The notes: generated from the sequence alone by a model not told the origin. Positions 1-12,900 are shown, counted from the first letter of the stretch. The stretch is DNA of 64,000 bases from Pseudofabraea citricarpa (GCA_029641185.1 JAPWGK010000012.1:434001-498000), one strand, 5' to 3'. Numbers and translations are program-made.

Positions 1-752
1 TCATAGCGATGATGTTACGGAGGTAAATGCCCTCATTATCATCCATTTAGAAAGTACAAAAGGCACTAACGGGAATAGTTACAATTTCATCCAACACATC
101 CATCCATCCTGCTCTCAGGATCAACAGACGGATTAGTAAACATCTACAATACCACAATTGCGGATGAGGAAGAGGCATTGCATCAGACTATCAACCATGG
201 CTCCTCGATCCACCGCGCTGGCTTCCTCAGTGATACCGACATCTTCGCGCTCTCGCACGATGAGAAATTCTCCATGTATGAGCTCGTGACGGATCCTGAA
301 GAAGGGGTTGAGGAACCACCGCCTGTTCATTTCGGGGATTTGAGAGAGCTGCTCGGTGGTGAGTATGTAGCGAACGTTGTGAGGAGAGCTGATGGTGGTG
401 CGGTCGTTGGTTTGGGTACCCATAGGTATTATCTTCTCTCTGCTTTCCTCTTTTTTGGTTTGGAAAGATAACTGACAATTCTTGGGAATTAGTCGTGAGA
501 GCTTTGATCTCGTCCATTTCAACAAGAATCCGACATGGACGTTTGCTCCTGAGTCAAAGGTCACTTTGTTGGGTGGTCATGGTTCGGAGATTGTCCGATC
601 GTTCTGCTTCCTTGATACAGTATGTTTTTCTCTTTTCTCTTGTGATTTATTAGTTTGGGTTGGTGATACTAACTTTGCCTTTCCTTTAGCAACAAATGGT
701 CTTGACTGCAGGTGAGGATGGGATGATCAAGGGTTGGAAAGGAGATCAGTAA
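1..752 (+). CDS. WD-repeat protein, WDR89-like, C-terminal part only (5' end outside window)
   Basis: Exons 1-22, 79-425, 493-619 and 690-752, with the stop at 750-752. The three introns (23-78, 426-492, 620-689) have GT..AG ends, and the first has a CACTAAC branch site. The translation opens with HSDDVTE joined to LQFHPTHPSILLSGSTDGLVNIY, a WD40 blade, and closes with a last blade ending GEDGMIKGWKGDQ. This order of short blades and the HSDDVT..LQFHP join resemble the WDR89 family, a cytosolic/nuclear beta-propeller of poorly known function; the family name is from memory. The N-terminal blades and start codon lie upstream of base 1. Confidence 0.75.
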
Positions 753-1137
753 TAGCTGGTTAAGGGAGATATGTGGTTAGAAGATCCTGTCTCTCAAACA
801 CTCTAAATGTAAATAATTACATTAAAAACTATACATCCGCTTCGGTATCTCAAAGGCATCTTTTAGTCAAATAACAAAAAGTCGAAAATCAATTGTAACA
901 TGACGTTGACATTGACGAGCGGCCGGGCCAACACAGGGCGGGAAAACATGTCGCGTGTTTTGGCGAGAGCAGCCGGAAGAGGACAGCTCGACAGCTTTAC
1001 ATAACGACCAGACCAAGCAAGCCAGGGCATAAAGACCGACCCGCACAACTCATGAAGACCCATCGATCATGACATATTCGCCGCGTCCAGCTTCTGCCGC
1101 GAAGTAAAATCTATCATCTTTGACCCGAGCCGCCAAA
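753..1137. promoter_or_regulatory. intergenic: WDR89 3' region and HRD3 promoter
   Basis: 385 bp between the WDR89-like stop and the HRD3 start. I see no coding signal. The first part is AT-rich, as expected for a 3' UTR, and the last 60 bp should be the HRD3 leader. No strong TATA box or known operator stands out. Confidence 0.5.
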
Positions 1138-3863
1138 ATGAGGAATCCCAGCCAGTGGCTGATTTGTAAGTCTGCCCTCTGCCCTTCTCCCCTCCTACCT
1201 CGAGAACGATATACTGAGAACTCCCGGGGAATCTAGTGCTCGTACACGTTTTTGCGCTGCTTGCGCTGCTTGCGCATGCTCAGTTGGATAATGGAGATGC
1301 TGTGCCTAGTGCCGAGGGCAGCCCTCAGCCATCTGTCGTAGCTCAACCTTCGTCTGCTGCCCCGCAAGAGACATTTCGAGAGCGCAAAGAGAGCCGAAGG
1401 ACTATTGAGCGTAGGGCCCCATACAATATAATACAGTACTTCATTGTGTCAGCCTAGGTTAATGATTTATATACAGGCGCTGAATTGGTCGACGAGGCTC
1501 TATCTATCTTACACAAATACGATCGATCGATATCCAAACGAACGTCTCGCAAACCGACGGGATTGGTAGGAACTGCCACACAATGGCTGTCACTGCTTAT
1601 ACCACAGCTGTCTATCCAAGGCCCATCATCAGAAGGAAAGGAAGGCCATGAGAAGCAGCTGAAGGGCCCTTTGGCCGAGGGAGTGCGGCTGCTAGAACAC
1701 GCTGCGGAGCTGGAGAATCCCGATGCGCTTTTCGTCCTGGCGCAGATGAATTTCTACGGCAACTTCACCTACCCGAAGAATTACCCCGAGGCGTTTAGGA
1801 GATACCAGCAGCTAGCTTCGTTGGACGGGAATAGCTCAGCACAGCACATGTTAGGTTTTATGTATGCTACGGGTATTGGAGGCGCGGTAGAGAGGGACCA
1901 GGCCAAGGCTCTACTGTACCATACATTTGCTGCGCAGGGCGGAAATGCGAGATCGGAAATGACGCTCGCCTTTCGACACCATAGCGGGATTGGCATGGGC
2001 CGTAGTTGCGATGATGCAATTGCGTGGTACAAGAGTGTTGCGGACAAAGCAATGGATTGGTATAGATCTGGGCCACCCGGAGGTATGACATGGGTTTCAG
2101 ACTCATATCGCCTTGCCGACGAAGACGGTGGTGTCTATGGTGAAGGAGCGAGTTTTTCGAGCGCAGGTCATAATGCACAGAAGGGGGGTGTCAATTCAGA
2201 TGCTCATGCCGCTTTGGATGATGTGCTCGAGTATCTGGATCTCATGTCGAGGAAGGGTGATTTCAAAGCTACCTTCAGTCTCGGACGGATCCATTATGAG
2301 GGCCAGAAAGATCTACCAAGAAATTTACAAAGTGCAAAGTGGTACTTTATGAAGGTTGCCAAGTTGTACTGGCAAAGAGATGGGCGAATTATTGAGACCG
2401 ACAAACCAGGATTAGAGAAGACTGCTACTAAAGTAGCGGGTTATCTCGGTAGAATGTTTCTGAGAGGAGAGGGTGTAGAGCAGAGTTTCGACAAGGCTTT
2501 AGTCTGGTTCAATCGAGGCCTGAAGAGTGGTGAAGCTGGTTCTCAGTATGGCTTAGGTCTCATGTATCTACATGGACTTGGGGTTACTAAGAATTCGGCC
2601 AGAGCGACAGAACTGTTCAGAGCTGCTGCAGACCAAGATTATCCCAATGCACAGGTTGAATTAGGAGCTTTGTATCTGGATCAAGGAACTGCGGCGGATA
2701 TCACGGCTGCAAACCAGTACTTTGAGCGTGCAGCACGATACGGTCATATTGAAGCTTACTACTATCTTGCTGAGCTCATCGATCAGGGCATTGGCCGAGA
2801 TCGAAGCTGTGGTTTAGCTACTGCATATTATAAGAATGTTGCAGAGAAAGCAGAACCCCTGCTGTCTTCCTTTTCGGAAGCCAACGCTGCTTATGAAGAT
2901 GGGGATTATGAGCTTGCGCTTATCGACTACATGTTCGCTGCAGAGCAAGGATACGAGAAAGGACAAGCCAATGTGGCTTATCTGCTTGATCAAGAGAAGT
3001 CCAAATGGATACTACCATCATGGCTGGTCACCAAAACTCCTCGGCCATCTTTACTCCAGAATGCTGCTCTTGCATTGATATACTGGACCAGATCTGCTAA
3101 GCAGACCAATATCGATTCTATGGTCAAGATGGGTGATTATTACCTTGGGGGTATCGGTACCCAAGCAGACATGGAAAAGGCTGCAGCTTGTTACACTGGC
3201 GCATCGGAGTTTCACCAGAGCGCACAAGCTTTATATAATCTGGGTTGGATGCATGAGAATGGTGTTGGACTCACACAGGATTTCCACCTCGCCAAGCGAT
3301 TCTACGACCAAGCTCTGGAGACGAATGAGGAAGCATATCTTCCAGTGACATTGAGTTTGTTTAAGCTACGTCTCAGAAGTGCTTGGAACACTCTTACACA
3401 TGGAAGTATAAATTCCATAAACGATGAGCCAGGTGAGGTTTTTTGAAGCTGATTAAGGTCCTGTCGCTAATCTTTCTCAGCTCCCAGAAAACAATGGTCC
3501 CTTGGTGAATGGATCAATAATTTCATTCGTGATGATCAACCTTACTATGGTGATGCCGACTACGACTCTGACTATCTCCCAGATGATCCGATGCCTGGTG
3601 GGGATGCCGATGGGTTGTACGAGGATCTCATAGATGATGGGATTCTCGAATCTTTCATCATCATCGGTCTCGCTGCTGCTCTCTGCTTCCTCATCTATTA
3701 CCGCCAACAACATCAGTTGGCTCACAGACGCGAAAACGATAATGCTGCCGCGCAGCAACAGGCTGATCAACCGCCTCCTGGACAGCAACCAGATGGTGGC
3801 TTCTTCCCTCGACCGGGAGACCCTGAATTTGCTGGTTGGGCAGCTGGTGGTATAGGTCACTAA
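1138..3863 (+). CDS. HRD3: HRD3/SEL1L-type ER-associated degradation receptor
   Basis: Exons 1138-1165, 1237-1410, 1477-3432 and 3481-3863 sum to 2541 nt, giving 846 aa. The start is chosen because the first two exons join into a signal peptide (MRNPSQWLI then LLVHVFALLALLAHA). A long luminal part made of Sel1-type TPR repeats follows (e.g. AQHMLGFMYATGIGG, AGSQYGLGLMYLHGLGV, ALYNLGWMHENGVGL). Near the C-terminus there is a single membrane helix (ESFIIIGLAAALCFLIYY) and a Gln/Pro-rich cytosolic tail. HRD3/SEL1L proteins sit in the ER membrane with the HRD1 ubiquitin ligase and select misfolded glycoproteins for export. The length and single C-terminal anchor fit the family. The second intron (1411-1476, GTAGGG donor) is the least certain boundary, but it restores the frame. 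Confidence 0.9.
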
Positions 3864-4250
3864 TGGTAAAAGTCATGAAATAAATTGCCGTTCTGTATAT
3901 ATGTATCAATGAATTCATTAATTCTGCCTCCACTGTTGTAGTCTGCTAGTAAATGAGGTGTGTCTACAGTCATGTGACTACGCGATATGCACAAGGCTGA
4001 AGCCTGAATCTGAGAAACGCGACATCATTGCCTCGCACCTTCACGACGTCTATGTTCTTGAAAAATATAATCTCTCAGGCCACACGAATGCCAATTGATT
4101 ACTACCTTCTTGTTATACCCAAGCTTGCTCTTCAGCACTGACTACTTCCATAAATCCAAATTCTGCACCCCACAATTCTCCACACTCATCAACTCCTTCT
4201 CCTCGAAGCCCTATCAGCCTTGCCCCACGCAAGCCAACCCCAAAGCCAAA
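3864..4250. promoter_or_regulatory. intergenic: HRD3 3' region and SFR1 promoter
   Basis: 387 bp. The first 90 bp are AT-rich 3' UTR. The sequence just before the SFR1 start is C-rich and purine-poor, typical of fungal leaders. No other gene is seen; an upstream in-frame ATG at 4095 is treated as leader. Confidence 0.45.
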
Positions 4251-5174
4251 ATGTCAACCCCAGCAGCCAAACGACGAAGAATCGACACGGCATCACAGAC
4301 ACTTTCGAAGCCCTTCCGCTCGCCATTCAAAACGCCACTCAAGAAATCCGATGGCGGCGGCGGCGTTGGATCCTCTTCTACTCTTTCCACCCCCCTCAAG
4401 AGAGTCGTTGGGTTCTCTACCCCCAAGACGAGCAGCAGTACGGCCACCAAGAAGAAAACTACCGTCTCCAACGATGACCCGGACATTGCGCCTCTCCTGC
4501 GGCAGCAGCGCGAGCTGGAGAAGGAACTCCGTGCCATGAAGCAGGAGATGGAGGTCGTGGAGCAGGCGGGCAAGATCGAGTCGAAATCCGGGGACGGCGA
4601 AATCGACGAGGAGCTCAAAGAACTCGTTACGAAATGGAGAAATGCGAGTCGTCTTGCTGCGGAGGAAATGTTTGGTGGTGTGCGGGATCGCGTTAATCGT
4701 ATGGGAGGACCGAGAGCATGGAAGGAGATGCAGAAGAGGCAGGTGGAGTTTAGAGAAGGCTGGGATAGAGAGGAGGTAGCGAAGAATGATGATGATGACG
4801 AGGAAGGGAACGAAAAGAGGGATTTGTATAATGAGTATGAGGGCGAGGTTGAGACGGAGAATGAGAGGGCTGCTAGGGGCGGTGGTGATGCGGATACGGG
4901 AGAGGATCCGGGGCAGGAGGATGTGAGTTTCTTTTCCTTTTCTTTCCTCCTGTCTTTTCGTCCTTTTTTTTCTTTTTGGGAAGAGTGCCTTCTTATTTTC
5001 TTGATTTACAATGTTTTTGTTTTTGTTGTTTTTTGTTCAGAGATATATGATTTGATTACTGACTTGAGATTCGGTGCAATGTAGGAATTCACCATGGCTA
5101 TGATGCTACGCACCCTTAATGTCGAGCTTAAAATCATCGGCTATGATCGTGAAGAGCAGAGATGGATTGATTGA
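4251..5174 (+). CDS. SFR1: Swi5-dependent recombination mediator SFR1 (Mei5-like)
   Basis: Two exons, 4251-4922 and 5085-5174, give 253 aa. The start at 4251 (MSTPAAKRRRIDTASQTLSK) is preferred over an in-frame ATG at 4095 because family members begin with a basic KRRR patch followed by FRSPFKTPLKK-type motifs. The middle (about residues 80-110) is a predicted coiled coil (QQRELEKELRAMKQEMEVVE). The second exon encodes the diagnostic C-terminus DEFTMAMMLRTLNVELKIIG.., ending IDYD-like with RWID. The 162-bp intron is long and T-rich. SFR1 pairs with SWI5 in the nucleus to stabilise RAD51/DMC1 filaments during homologous recombination. Confidence 0.85.
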
Positions 5175-6353
5175 ATCAAATCTTCTCCCTGAGTAAAATA
5201 CAGGAGCTCGAGGTGGATATCAACCACCAGAAATCTTCTTCGCTGCTACTTCATAATTGGTCCTTTCGCTCCAGTGCTAGTTGGTTTACATCCTGGAATT
5301 TGCGGGTTCGGTTATTCTACAAGGGAATAGGGAATGGATGGCGTATTATTTATTTCCGTGGTTTTGGTTTTGGAGGGAGCTGATGGTTAGGAAGATACCC
5401 AATGTTGCGACTTGCAATCTACTGTTTGCTGTTTGCCGTTTGTGCTTTATGAAATGGATTACATTTCTAGAAAATTGAATCAGTTATCTCTACTGATGAT
5501 GAGTACTTAAACTTGTTCGGCTTTTGTGTTTGAAATTACATTTCCTGCTTTACAAGTAAACATCACATATGCCTTGTGAAAGTAGTGTAGTAAGGACAAA
5601 GTCTATGATTGCGTATTTATTAAAAACACGTCTCGCATAATACCATCTACGTCAAATCTGGATTAGTATTAAGAACTGGTTTGGCATTAAAGCGATACTC
5701 AGACATTACCAAGGTGGTGCTAGTCGGAATGTAAAGCCTATCAAAGCAGCTACCAAGACCATTCTACCAAGACGATTACAGGTTACAAATCTAAACAGGT
5801 GCTAAAAGTATCAAGCCTAATCATTAGTATCCAATTTAACTTCCAAACTAATAATCTAATTGCCTATTCACTATTCACTATGCTGATGATTATGTCGAAG
5901 GCGTCTGTCGCTTAAGTTGAGTAAAGTTTGGCGAGCTAATTGAAGCCTCTCATCTCACACTTCTCAACAATTACATATTTCGATGAGAGAATGCCAACCG
6001 GCCATGGCATGCATTTGAGCGGCTATAAATACTTCCAAAGAGTGTCTGAAATATTCATGAATTCGTGCTTCTCGTGTTATGTCTAAGTTATGTATAGCCT
6101 CTACCATGTATCCATCCATCTATGCCATGGAACAGAAATCTAAAGATCTAATACCAAAGCCCATACTCATACTCATCATACCCATATGCCATACCCATCT
6201 TTGTGCCATCTCTATACCATGGTGATATGTTGTACATGAGGTTGATTCTTCTCTTCCTCTCCTCTCTCCTCTCCTCTCCTATCAGCGCGTTCCCTCCCTG
6301 CGCGTGCTCTCAGGGGAAAATGGGCATATTTCAGCACCCTACTTCCATCTCAT
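5175..6353. other. intergenic between convergent SFR1 and inositol transporter genes
   Basis: 1179 bp, AT-rich with no ORF that looks coding. It must hold both 3' UTRs. Around 5930-6200 there are runs of CCATAC/CATACTCATA-type short repeats. A CT-rich run (6247-6300) lies just beyond the transporter stop. Confidence 0.4.
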
Positions 6354-8075
6354 CTATACAGCAGCATTCTCCTGTTCCAATTTTCTCAACCTCTTGGCTT
6401 CTTTTTGTACCTCTCTAGCATACTTGACACCGAATCCAGTCTCGAAGACGGCACGGATATCCTCGAGCGTCATACCCTTTACCTCGGGATACATAAAGTA
6501 GACGGCCACCCATCCAAAGAAGCAGATGGAGGCATAGAAGCCGAATGTGCCAGAAGGAGTAGTCGCCTCCATTTGCGTCAAGAATGTCGATGCCACGATG
6601 ATATTTGGACCTGTAATTCTTCTGTTAGTATCGTGATCCAATGCTTTGATGACTTGTTCAAAGTGTGTCACTTACCCCAATTGCTTAGCGTCATCATCAT
6701 AGTTCCGTATGCTCTGACTTCCATAGGGAAGAATTCTGAAGAAACCCAGGCTAGATTTCCAATACCACTAGCGTAGAAAGCGACGAAGAGGATCATGCAT
6801 ACGAGTACAAGGTACGCAGCCCAGCCGATTTCGTTGCTTGCGAGCGTTAAGTCGTGGTTGATTGGGATCCAATGGAAGGCCACGGCCGCAAGAGCCAAAA
6901 AGAATGCCTGTGGATAATTAGTATTGTTTAACTGGATGAACAAGTTAGGTGTGACTTACCATGCCCCACATAGTAGATAGCAGAACACGTCTTCGTCCAA
7001 GCCTATCGACGATCAAGAAGTATACAAATGTGAAGAAGAAATTGGCAGCAGCGATGATTGTTCCGACGGCAACTGGGTTATCAAATCCAATAAGGGCGAA
7101 TAAAGTCGAAGAGTAATACATCAAAGAATTGAAACCAGACAGCTGAGAAATAGCCATGAGTCCGCAAGCCGCAATCGTCGCTCTCATGTTGGCTGGGACA
7201 ACAAAGAGTTGCTTCATCAGCCACCAATCACTCTTGCCTTGCTTCAGGGCCTGTGCCATCTGCACGTGTAGGGTGATGTGGCGAACCTTCTGCTGCACTT
7301 GCTCCGGGGTTCCACGAGGAAAGATGCGTTGGATGACTCGGGCAGCCTCTTCATGCTTGTCGTGGAAAATGAGTTGACGAGGTGATTCAGGACAGAATGG
7401 CAATAGGCAAGCAAGGATAATTGCAGGCACAGCACCCAGTCCAACCATAGTACGCCAGCCCTTACTAACGTGTGCCAAACCAGCCCCAATTCCATACGAG
7501 ATAAGTTGACCTCCGGTAATCGACATGTTGTCTAATCCGATCATACGTCCACGATATTTGGCCGGAGCAACCTCCGCGATATAGAGTGGCACGATCATGG
7601 AAGCAGAACCGACACCGAAGCCCACCACTAAGCGACCAACAGTCATCTGCGCCAAAGAGAAGGCCGTTGCTTGTAAGATGGCCCCTGCGACGAATAGAAC
7701 ACATCCGATATAAATTGCACCTTTTCTTCCATAACGATCAGCCGTAAGACCTGCTACGATAGCGCCTAGAAAAGCACCTCCACTAGTAATGGATGTGATC
7801 AGCTCCTTTTCCTGCGAGTCGAGAACATGACCGAGATCTGCATTCAGATAGAGCATGACCGCTGAGATGATGCCGGTATCATAACCAAAGAGTAAACCAC
7901 CCAGACTTGCTGTAATGCTGACGAGCCACACGAAGCCTCCAGACTGTGTTTCCTCAATGGTGTCGAGGTCTTCAAATTCTTCGAGTTTGTCTGTCGAAGA
8001 GGCTGGATTTGCTGCAGGGACTTTCTCAACATGATTCACATTGACCTTTTGGTCTGAATCGAGATTCTCAGCCAT
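6354..8075 (-). CDS. major facilitator sugar transporter, myo-inositol transporter type
   Basis: Exons 8075-6960, 6907-6676 and 6610-6354 give 534 aa. It shows the MFS sugar-porter signatures: an N-terminal FGYDTGIISAVMLYL in TM1, the TADRYGRKGAIYIG loop, VPLYIAEVAPAKYRGRM after TM4, the PESPRQL motif, VDRLGRRRVLL after TM8 and a PEVKGMTLEDI tail. The long acidic N-terminus and the spacing are most like fungal ITR1/ITR2 proton-myo-inositol symporters of the plasma membrane. The neighbours support this: a Zn2Cys6 regulator starts 1.0 kb away divergently and inositol oxygenase follows. Another polyol or sugar substrate cannot be excluded. Confidence 0.85.
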
Positions 8076-9093
8076 TCTGATAAGATATCGATTTCTAGAA
8101 GATGGCTAGGTTTTTCAGGTATGCGGCGAGTCTAAAGGATCAGGCTTGCTGGAGCACCGTAGGCATAGATTTGCAAACCAATAAATAAAGACTGGAAGAG
8201 AAGGCCAGGAAGAGAAGCTGAGTTGGGAATGGAGATTCTGGAGAGCAATAAAACAGAATATACTCCATCTTATGTAGCCACATCCGGGCATTCTAGGGCA
8301 CCTGTCTTTGGCTGGCTCTCCTCGCAATCACATCCCACTGACTCGACGGGATACCTTTTTCAGCGAAGAATGCTTGGAAATCCACACGAAGGCACTCGCA
8401 TTCGAGGTATTTGTGGAGAAGAATCATAGTGAAGTGCTCGAGACTGGAGAGGGAACAAGAAAAGATCAACGGCGGGCCGTTGTGTCTGAAGTAATTACAG
8501 GCTTCCGATTGGTGAGCCGCGGTATTGAAACTGATGGAGCGTTTGACTGCCGCCGATAACAAGCTGGGATGGGGGCTGCGGGGGAGAAGATTGAGGGGAT
8601 CGTGGAGTTGAGGAGGAGGAGGGGGACGAAGGGAGATATATTCGGCGAATGACGGTCACACCACAGGCAATTGTCGCTTAAGGCTGTCTCCATGGGGCAA
8701 TTCTACAGATCCGAGCCGAAGAATAGCCACGACGAGAGTCAAAATCCGCGCGTCCGCCCCTCGTCGCTTATTTGGCGCGGCAGCAATTTTCGTCGGACTC
8801 CTTTTTAACGTTTTTCGCATCTTAACCTCACAAACCCAATGAGCTTCGCGTCAAAGGTCATCTGACATCATCTCCCAGGCCAGACACTGTCCTTCCCGCA
8901 CCCTGCATTCGCTCGGGGGTTTGCACCATTTACACCTTATATACCCCCAGGACAAATCCAGCAATTTCAAGTGCTCCTCTGCTGATGACCTGATTTTCTC
9001 CCCCCTTCTTACCCAATTCTGCTTCCCCAGCCACCATCTCCGCGTCTTCCGTCATGTCTCCGCTATGAGCATCGACTACTGTGGAGAAACGGT
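8076..9093. promoter_or_regulatory. divergent promoter between inositol transporter and Zn2Cys6 regulator
   Basis: 1018 bp shared upstream region. It contains no gene I can support; short ORFs on both strands at 8220-8700 look accidental. The part nearer the regulator (8880-9060) is pyrimidine-rich. A single shared region would allow joint control of transporter and regulator, which is inference. Confidence 0.5.
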
Positions 9094-11338
9094 ATGTCTT
9101 CAAAGACTAGGTCAGGATGGTAAGCCCATGTCCTTCTTACTCAGCTCTTATGCTACGTGTCGCAAGCAATTGTTTTTTGCTGAGGCATCTAGCTAGCTGT
9201 GCTTGATGGAGAGAAGCTAACAGCACTTTAGTCAGTCATGTCGGAAGAGGCATCTCAAGTGTATTTTCCCACACAGTGGTCGTTCGGCGTCCCGGTTTTA
9301 ATTCATCGATATAGGTGATCAAGTAACACCAACATGCGGTCGTTGCCAGACGTTAGGCCGTGTGTGCACGAAGAGCTTTAAGTATCGATTTCATCGAGGT
9401 ATGATTGCACGATTGGTGACAAGGAATGAAAGCTAATTCCATGGAAGACTCTTTTGCCGATGATCAGAAGTGGTTGGAGACCCCTAGCAGTTGTGAGTTG
9501 CTCTGAGTTTTCTTAATGACTTTTTGGTTCCGAATGCTTTGTTTTATATGTTTTTTAACGAGCTGTTGGTCTGGGTAAGGAGCCTTCATGTCGAAGTTCC
9601 GTGTTGTCTCAATACGGAAATTGCATTCCGAGTTTTTGTTTCATGCTCGGGAACCTTCAGCGAGCTTTGTGGCACAGAAGTTGACAGGATATAGTGACTT
9701 TTGTCGACGAGACACAAGATAGCATGAAGGTCCGGTCACCTACAGAGCAGGGCTCCACACCATCTAATTCGCTGGCGCAAATCGGGTCTCCAAATCATAC
9801 CTCCCATTCGGAGCGGGAGACTTTCCATTCTACCTCGCCAGGATTGTCTCGTGACGATTCGCCCCAGGCATTATTACCAGTTTCATCACCAACCAAGGAG
9901 ATAGCTGACAGCGTGGTCGTATCTACATCGACGCAATCAGAAATTCCTATGGGCCAGAGCACTATTGAGATCGAACCTCTACCTCCAGTCCACTTGGACA
10001 TACCTGTATGGCCGCTCACTGATCCCTCAGAAGCCCTCCTTCTTCGGCATTTTGTCCAAAATCTTGCAATTTGGGTAAGTTTTTCCTATTGGACGGACAC
10101 GTGTTTACTGGTTTATTGGCTTACGATTATCGTCCTAGCTCGACTTGTGTGACCCGCTGCAGCACTTTCAGGTTGAGGTGCCCCAAAGAGCGGGGACATG
10201 CAGAATACTACTCAATGCTATTTTTGCCCTATCTGCTAGGCATTTGAGCAGAATAGGCAATTATGACTCTTTTGCATCAAACATGTACCACCAAGAGTGC
10301 CTCAAGCATCTTATTCCGATGTTAAATGATACTGCTACCGTATCAGATGAGAGCCTTTTCGCAGCTACTATCATATTGCGCGTCCTGGAGGAGATGGATG
10401 GTACGTTTCGACAAGCATCGGCATACATATTACTAACTCTTCGCAGCACCAGAAGGAAATCCCGAAGGCCATATGCTTGGCATACAAGTGTTTGTCGGAG
10501 CTAGAGATCCTTACTCCATGAGAGGGGGTATTGGCGAAGCAGCATTTTGGGTAGGTCTTAGACAGGAGATCTACAGCGCGATGATGAAGCATAAGTCAGT
10601 CCAACTAAACTTGGAACACTGTCTTGTGGATCGTTCTTTTGAGCCTAGTAGTGATTTTGGCTGGGCCAATCGCGCAGTCATACATTGTGCTGACGTTCTC
10701 AATTGTTGCTTCGGCGAGTTAGGCGTGTCAATTCCGCACTGGACAGAGCTCAACGAACGCAGTGAACGCTGGGAGAGCTTGAAACCATCTTCTTTCATTC
10801 CTATCTACTATAGGGAAGCTAACCGCAAGAAAGGTGAGGCATTTCCCGAGATCTGGTACTCGCATGCTTGTCATAGTAAGTCTTCTGATGGCACCCCCAA
10901 GATTCCTCTTTAAGTAATTCCTAATTAGTTATCGGGATTCAACACTTTATGCTCGCCCAGATACTACTTGCTATCTTCAATCCTAACATTCCACGGATTG
11001 GAAGCAGTCGGAATACAGCTCTCCGATTAATGGAGGAGGAAGTCAAGTCCCGACTTCGCGATTTGTGTGGAATAGGAATGTACAATCGATGGACACCCCC
11101 AGGGATGTTCACAGCTTCTATGGGCATCTCACTTTGTAAGCATCATCTAACAACCATCTGACTGGCAGATGAAGCCGTCTAACGTTATCTTGCTACAGGT
11201 GGCGATCGCTTTACGGAGCGCATAGATCAAGAGGCTCTTCTTGACATCTTAGCGAGGACGGAAAAGGATCATGCTCGGCCAACGGCAGCACTGCAGCAGC
11301 AGATGATGAAATCCTGGGGCTGGATAAGTGACGACTAA
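9094..11338 (+). CDS. Zn2Cys6 transcription factor with fungal-specific middle homology region
   Basis: Nine exons (9094-9119, 9232-9260, 9315-9398, 9448-9492, 9695-10074, 10139-10400, 10447-10875, 10929-11135, 11199-11338) give 533 aa. The start ATG at 9094 gives MSSKTRSGC, and splicing then completes CQSCRKRHLKC, DQVTPTCGRC and QTLGRVC. That is a full C-X2-C-X6-C-X6-C-X2-C-X6-C binuclear cluster at about residues 9-37. The middle region (WLDLCDPLQHFQ.., RAGTCRILLNAIFALSARH) is the Fungal_trans_2/C6 acidic cluster type. It is a nuclear DNA-binding regulator. Its position between the transporter and MIOX suggests local control of inositol use, which is inference. Confidence 0.88.
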
Positions 11339-11894
11339 TTAAAGAACCGTTGTTGCAATTACCTTTCTCAAAAATCCCCGCGCGCAAGCTTTAGCTTCGT
11401 CATAGCACAGTGGGTGTGCCAGAAAGTGGATCGCTGAGGTTGGCAAGTCTTTCCCTAGTTTCCGAGCGCCATAACAGGCAATTGTCGGCGCGAAGGAGTC
11501 GGAACCAGTAATGAAGATTAAGCGACCATGCCCCTCTCCCCAAATTGGTCAAAATCTCCGTTACCCCACCAAACCACCAACCTTGACCAGAGCGAAACCT
11601 TCGTGGCGCCAAACCGGACCCTGATTTAGCAAAAAAGGAAATTCATGACATCCCAGACCTTCTAGATGCAAAATGAATACTGGACGTCAGAAAAACGCTT
11701 TATCACTCCACGTCCCCCAGCTTCTGTACAAAAGCAGACCAACATCATCTTCCAAACCATCAATATCAACATCATTCAACTTACAACTCTTTCAACTACA
11801 TACCCGACCAGCCAGTAATCGCCTTGAACCTTGAACAATATACTTTGCACTTGAAGCACCAGACTTCAGATTTTTCGAGTGAACCAATAACACA
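11339..11894. promoter_or_regulatory. MIOX promoter region
   Basis: 556 bp between the regulator stop and the MIOX start. The last 150 bp (11745-11894) are rich in CAAC/CATC runs (CATCAACATCATTCAAC), a common look for leaders of highly expressed ascomycete genes. No gene is seen; the antisense ORF at 11400-11612 has no recognisable features. Confidence 0.45.
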
Positions 11895-12900
11895 ATGGCA
11901 CCATCAGCCACCACCACCGAGACCTGGTCTACCGAGCGACAGGATCGCGATGGACAGGCCTTGGAAGATCTTTCAGACAACATCGACGCTGTCAACGTTC
12001 TCAAGGCCAACATGAAGAAGGAGAAGGAGAGTCTCGCAGAGAAGTCCAAATTTGATGCCGAGAAGGACAAGACACAGTTCCGTCAATACGAAGATGCTTG
12101 TGACCGAGTCAAGAACTTCTACCGCGAGCAACACGAGAAGCAAACCGTAGCATACAACCTCAAGGCACGCAACATGATGAAGTCTACAGTCCGAGCTGAG
12201 ATGACCATCTGGGAAGCCATGGAGAAACTCAACACACTCATCGATGAATCTGACCCGGATACCTCGCTCTCTCAAATCGAGCATCTTCTACAGTCGGCTG
12301 AGGCCATGCGAAGAGATGGAAGACCAAGATGGATGCAACTTACTGGACTGATCCACGACCTCGGCAAGCTTCTATTCTTCTACGATGCCCAAGGACAATG
12401 GGATGTTGTTGGAGATACCTTCCCTGTTGGATGTGCTTTCGACAAGGCCATCATCTACCCCGACACCTTCGCCAACAACCCCGACTACAACCACGAGATC
12501 TACGGAACCAAGCACGGTATCTACACTCCAGGGTGCGGTCTCGACAACCTCATGCTCTCGTGGGGACACGATGAATATCTCTACCACGTCGTCAAGGACC
12601 AATCCACATTACCCGCTGAGGCTTTGGCCATGATCAGATATCACTCCTTCTACCCATGGCACACCGGAAATGCCTACAGAGAGTTCATGGATGCACATGA
12701 CGAGAAGATGTTGGAGGCAGTTCGGGCGTTCAACCCATATGATCTGTACAGCAAGAGCGATGATGTGCCAAGCATCGAGGAGTTGAAGGTACGTCTCGAT
12801 TCTCCTGCTTAAAATAAATGTCGTAAACTAACCATGTCGATAGCCATACTACCTCGAGCTTATCGATGAGTTCTTCCCAAACAAGACCATCAAGTGGTAG
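11895..12900 (+). CDS. inositol oxygenase (MIOX)
   Basis: Exons 11895-12788 and 12844-12900 give 316 aa. The enzyme oxidises myo-inositol with O2 to D-glucuronate in the cytosol using a di-iron HD-fold site. The family signatures are clear: FREQ-like RVKNFYREQHEKQTVAYN, the LTGLIHDLGKLL His-Asp pair, DTFPVGCAFDKAII, GCGLDNLMLSWGHDEYLY, MIRYHSFYPWHTGNAYREF, FNPYDLYSKSD, and the C-terminus PYYLELIDEFFPNKTIKW (second exon). The His/Asp ligands expected for the diiron centre are all visible. With the adjacent transporter and regulator it makes a plausible inositol uptake and breakdown unit. Confidence 0.93.

Noticed and set aside
9065..9120. ATG at 9065 (MSIDYCGET) as start of the Zn2Cys6 regulator
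   Set aside because: Only the ATG at 9094 in another frame splices into a complete six-cysteine cluster.
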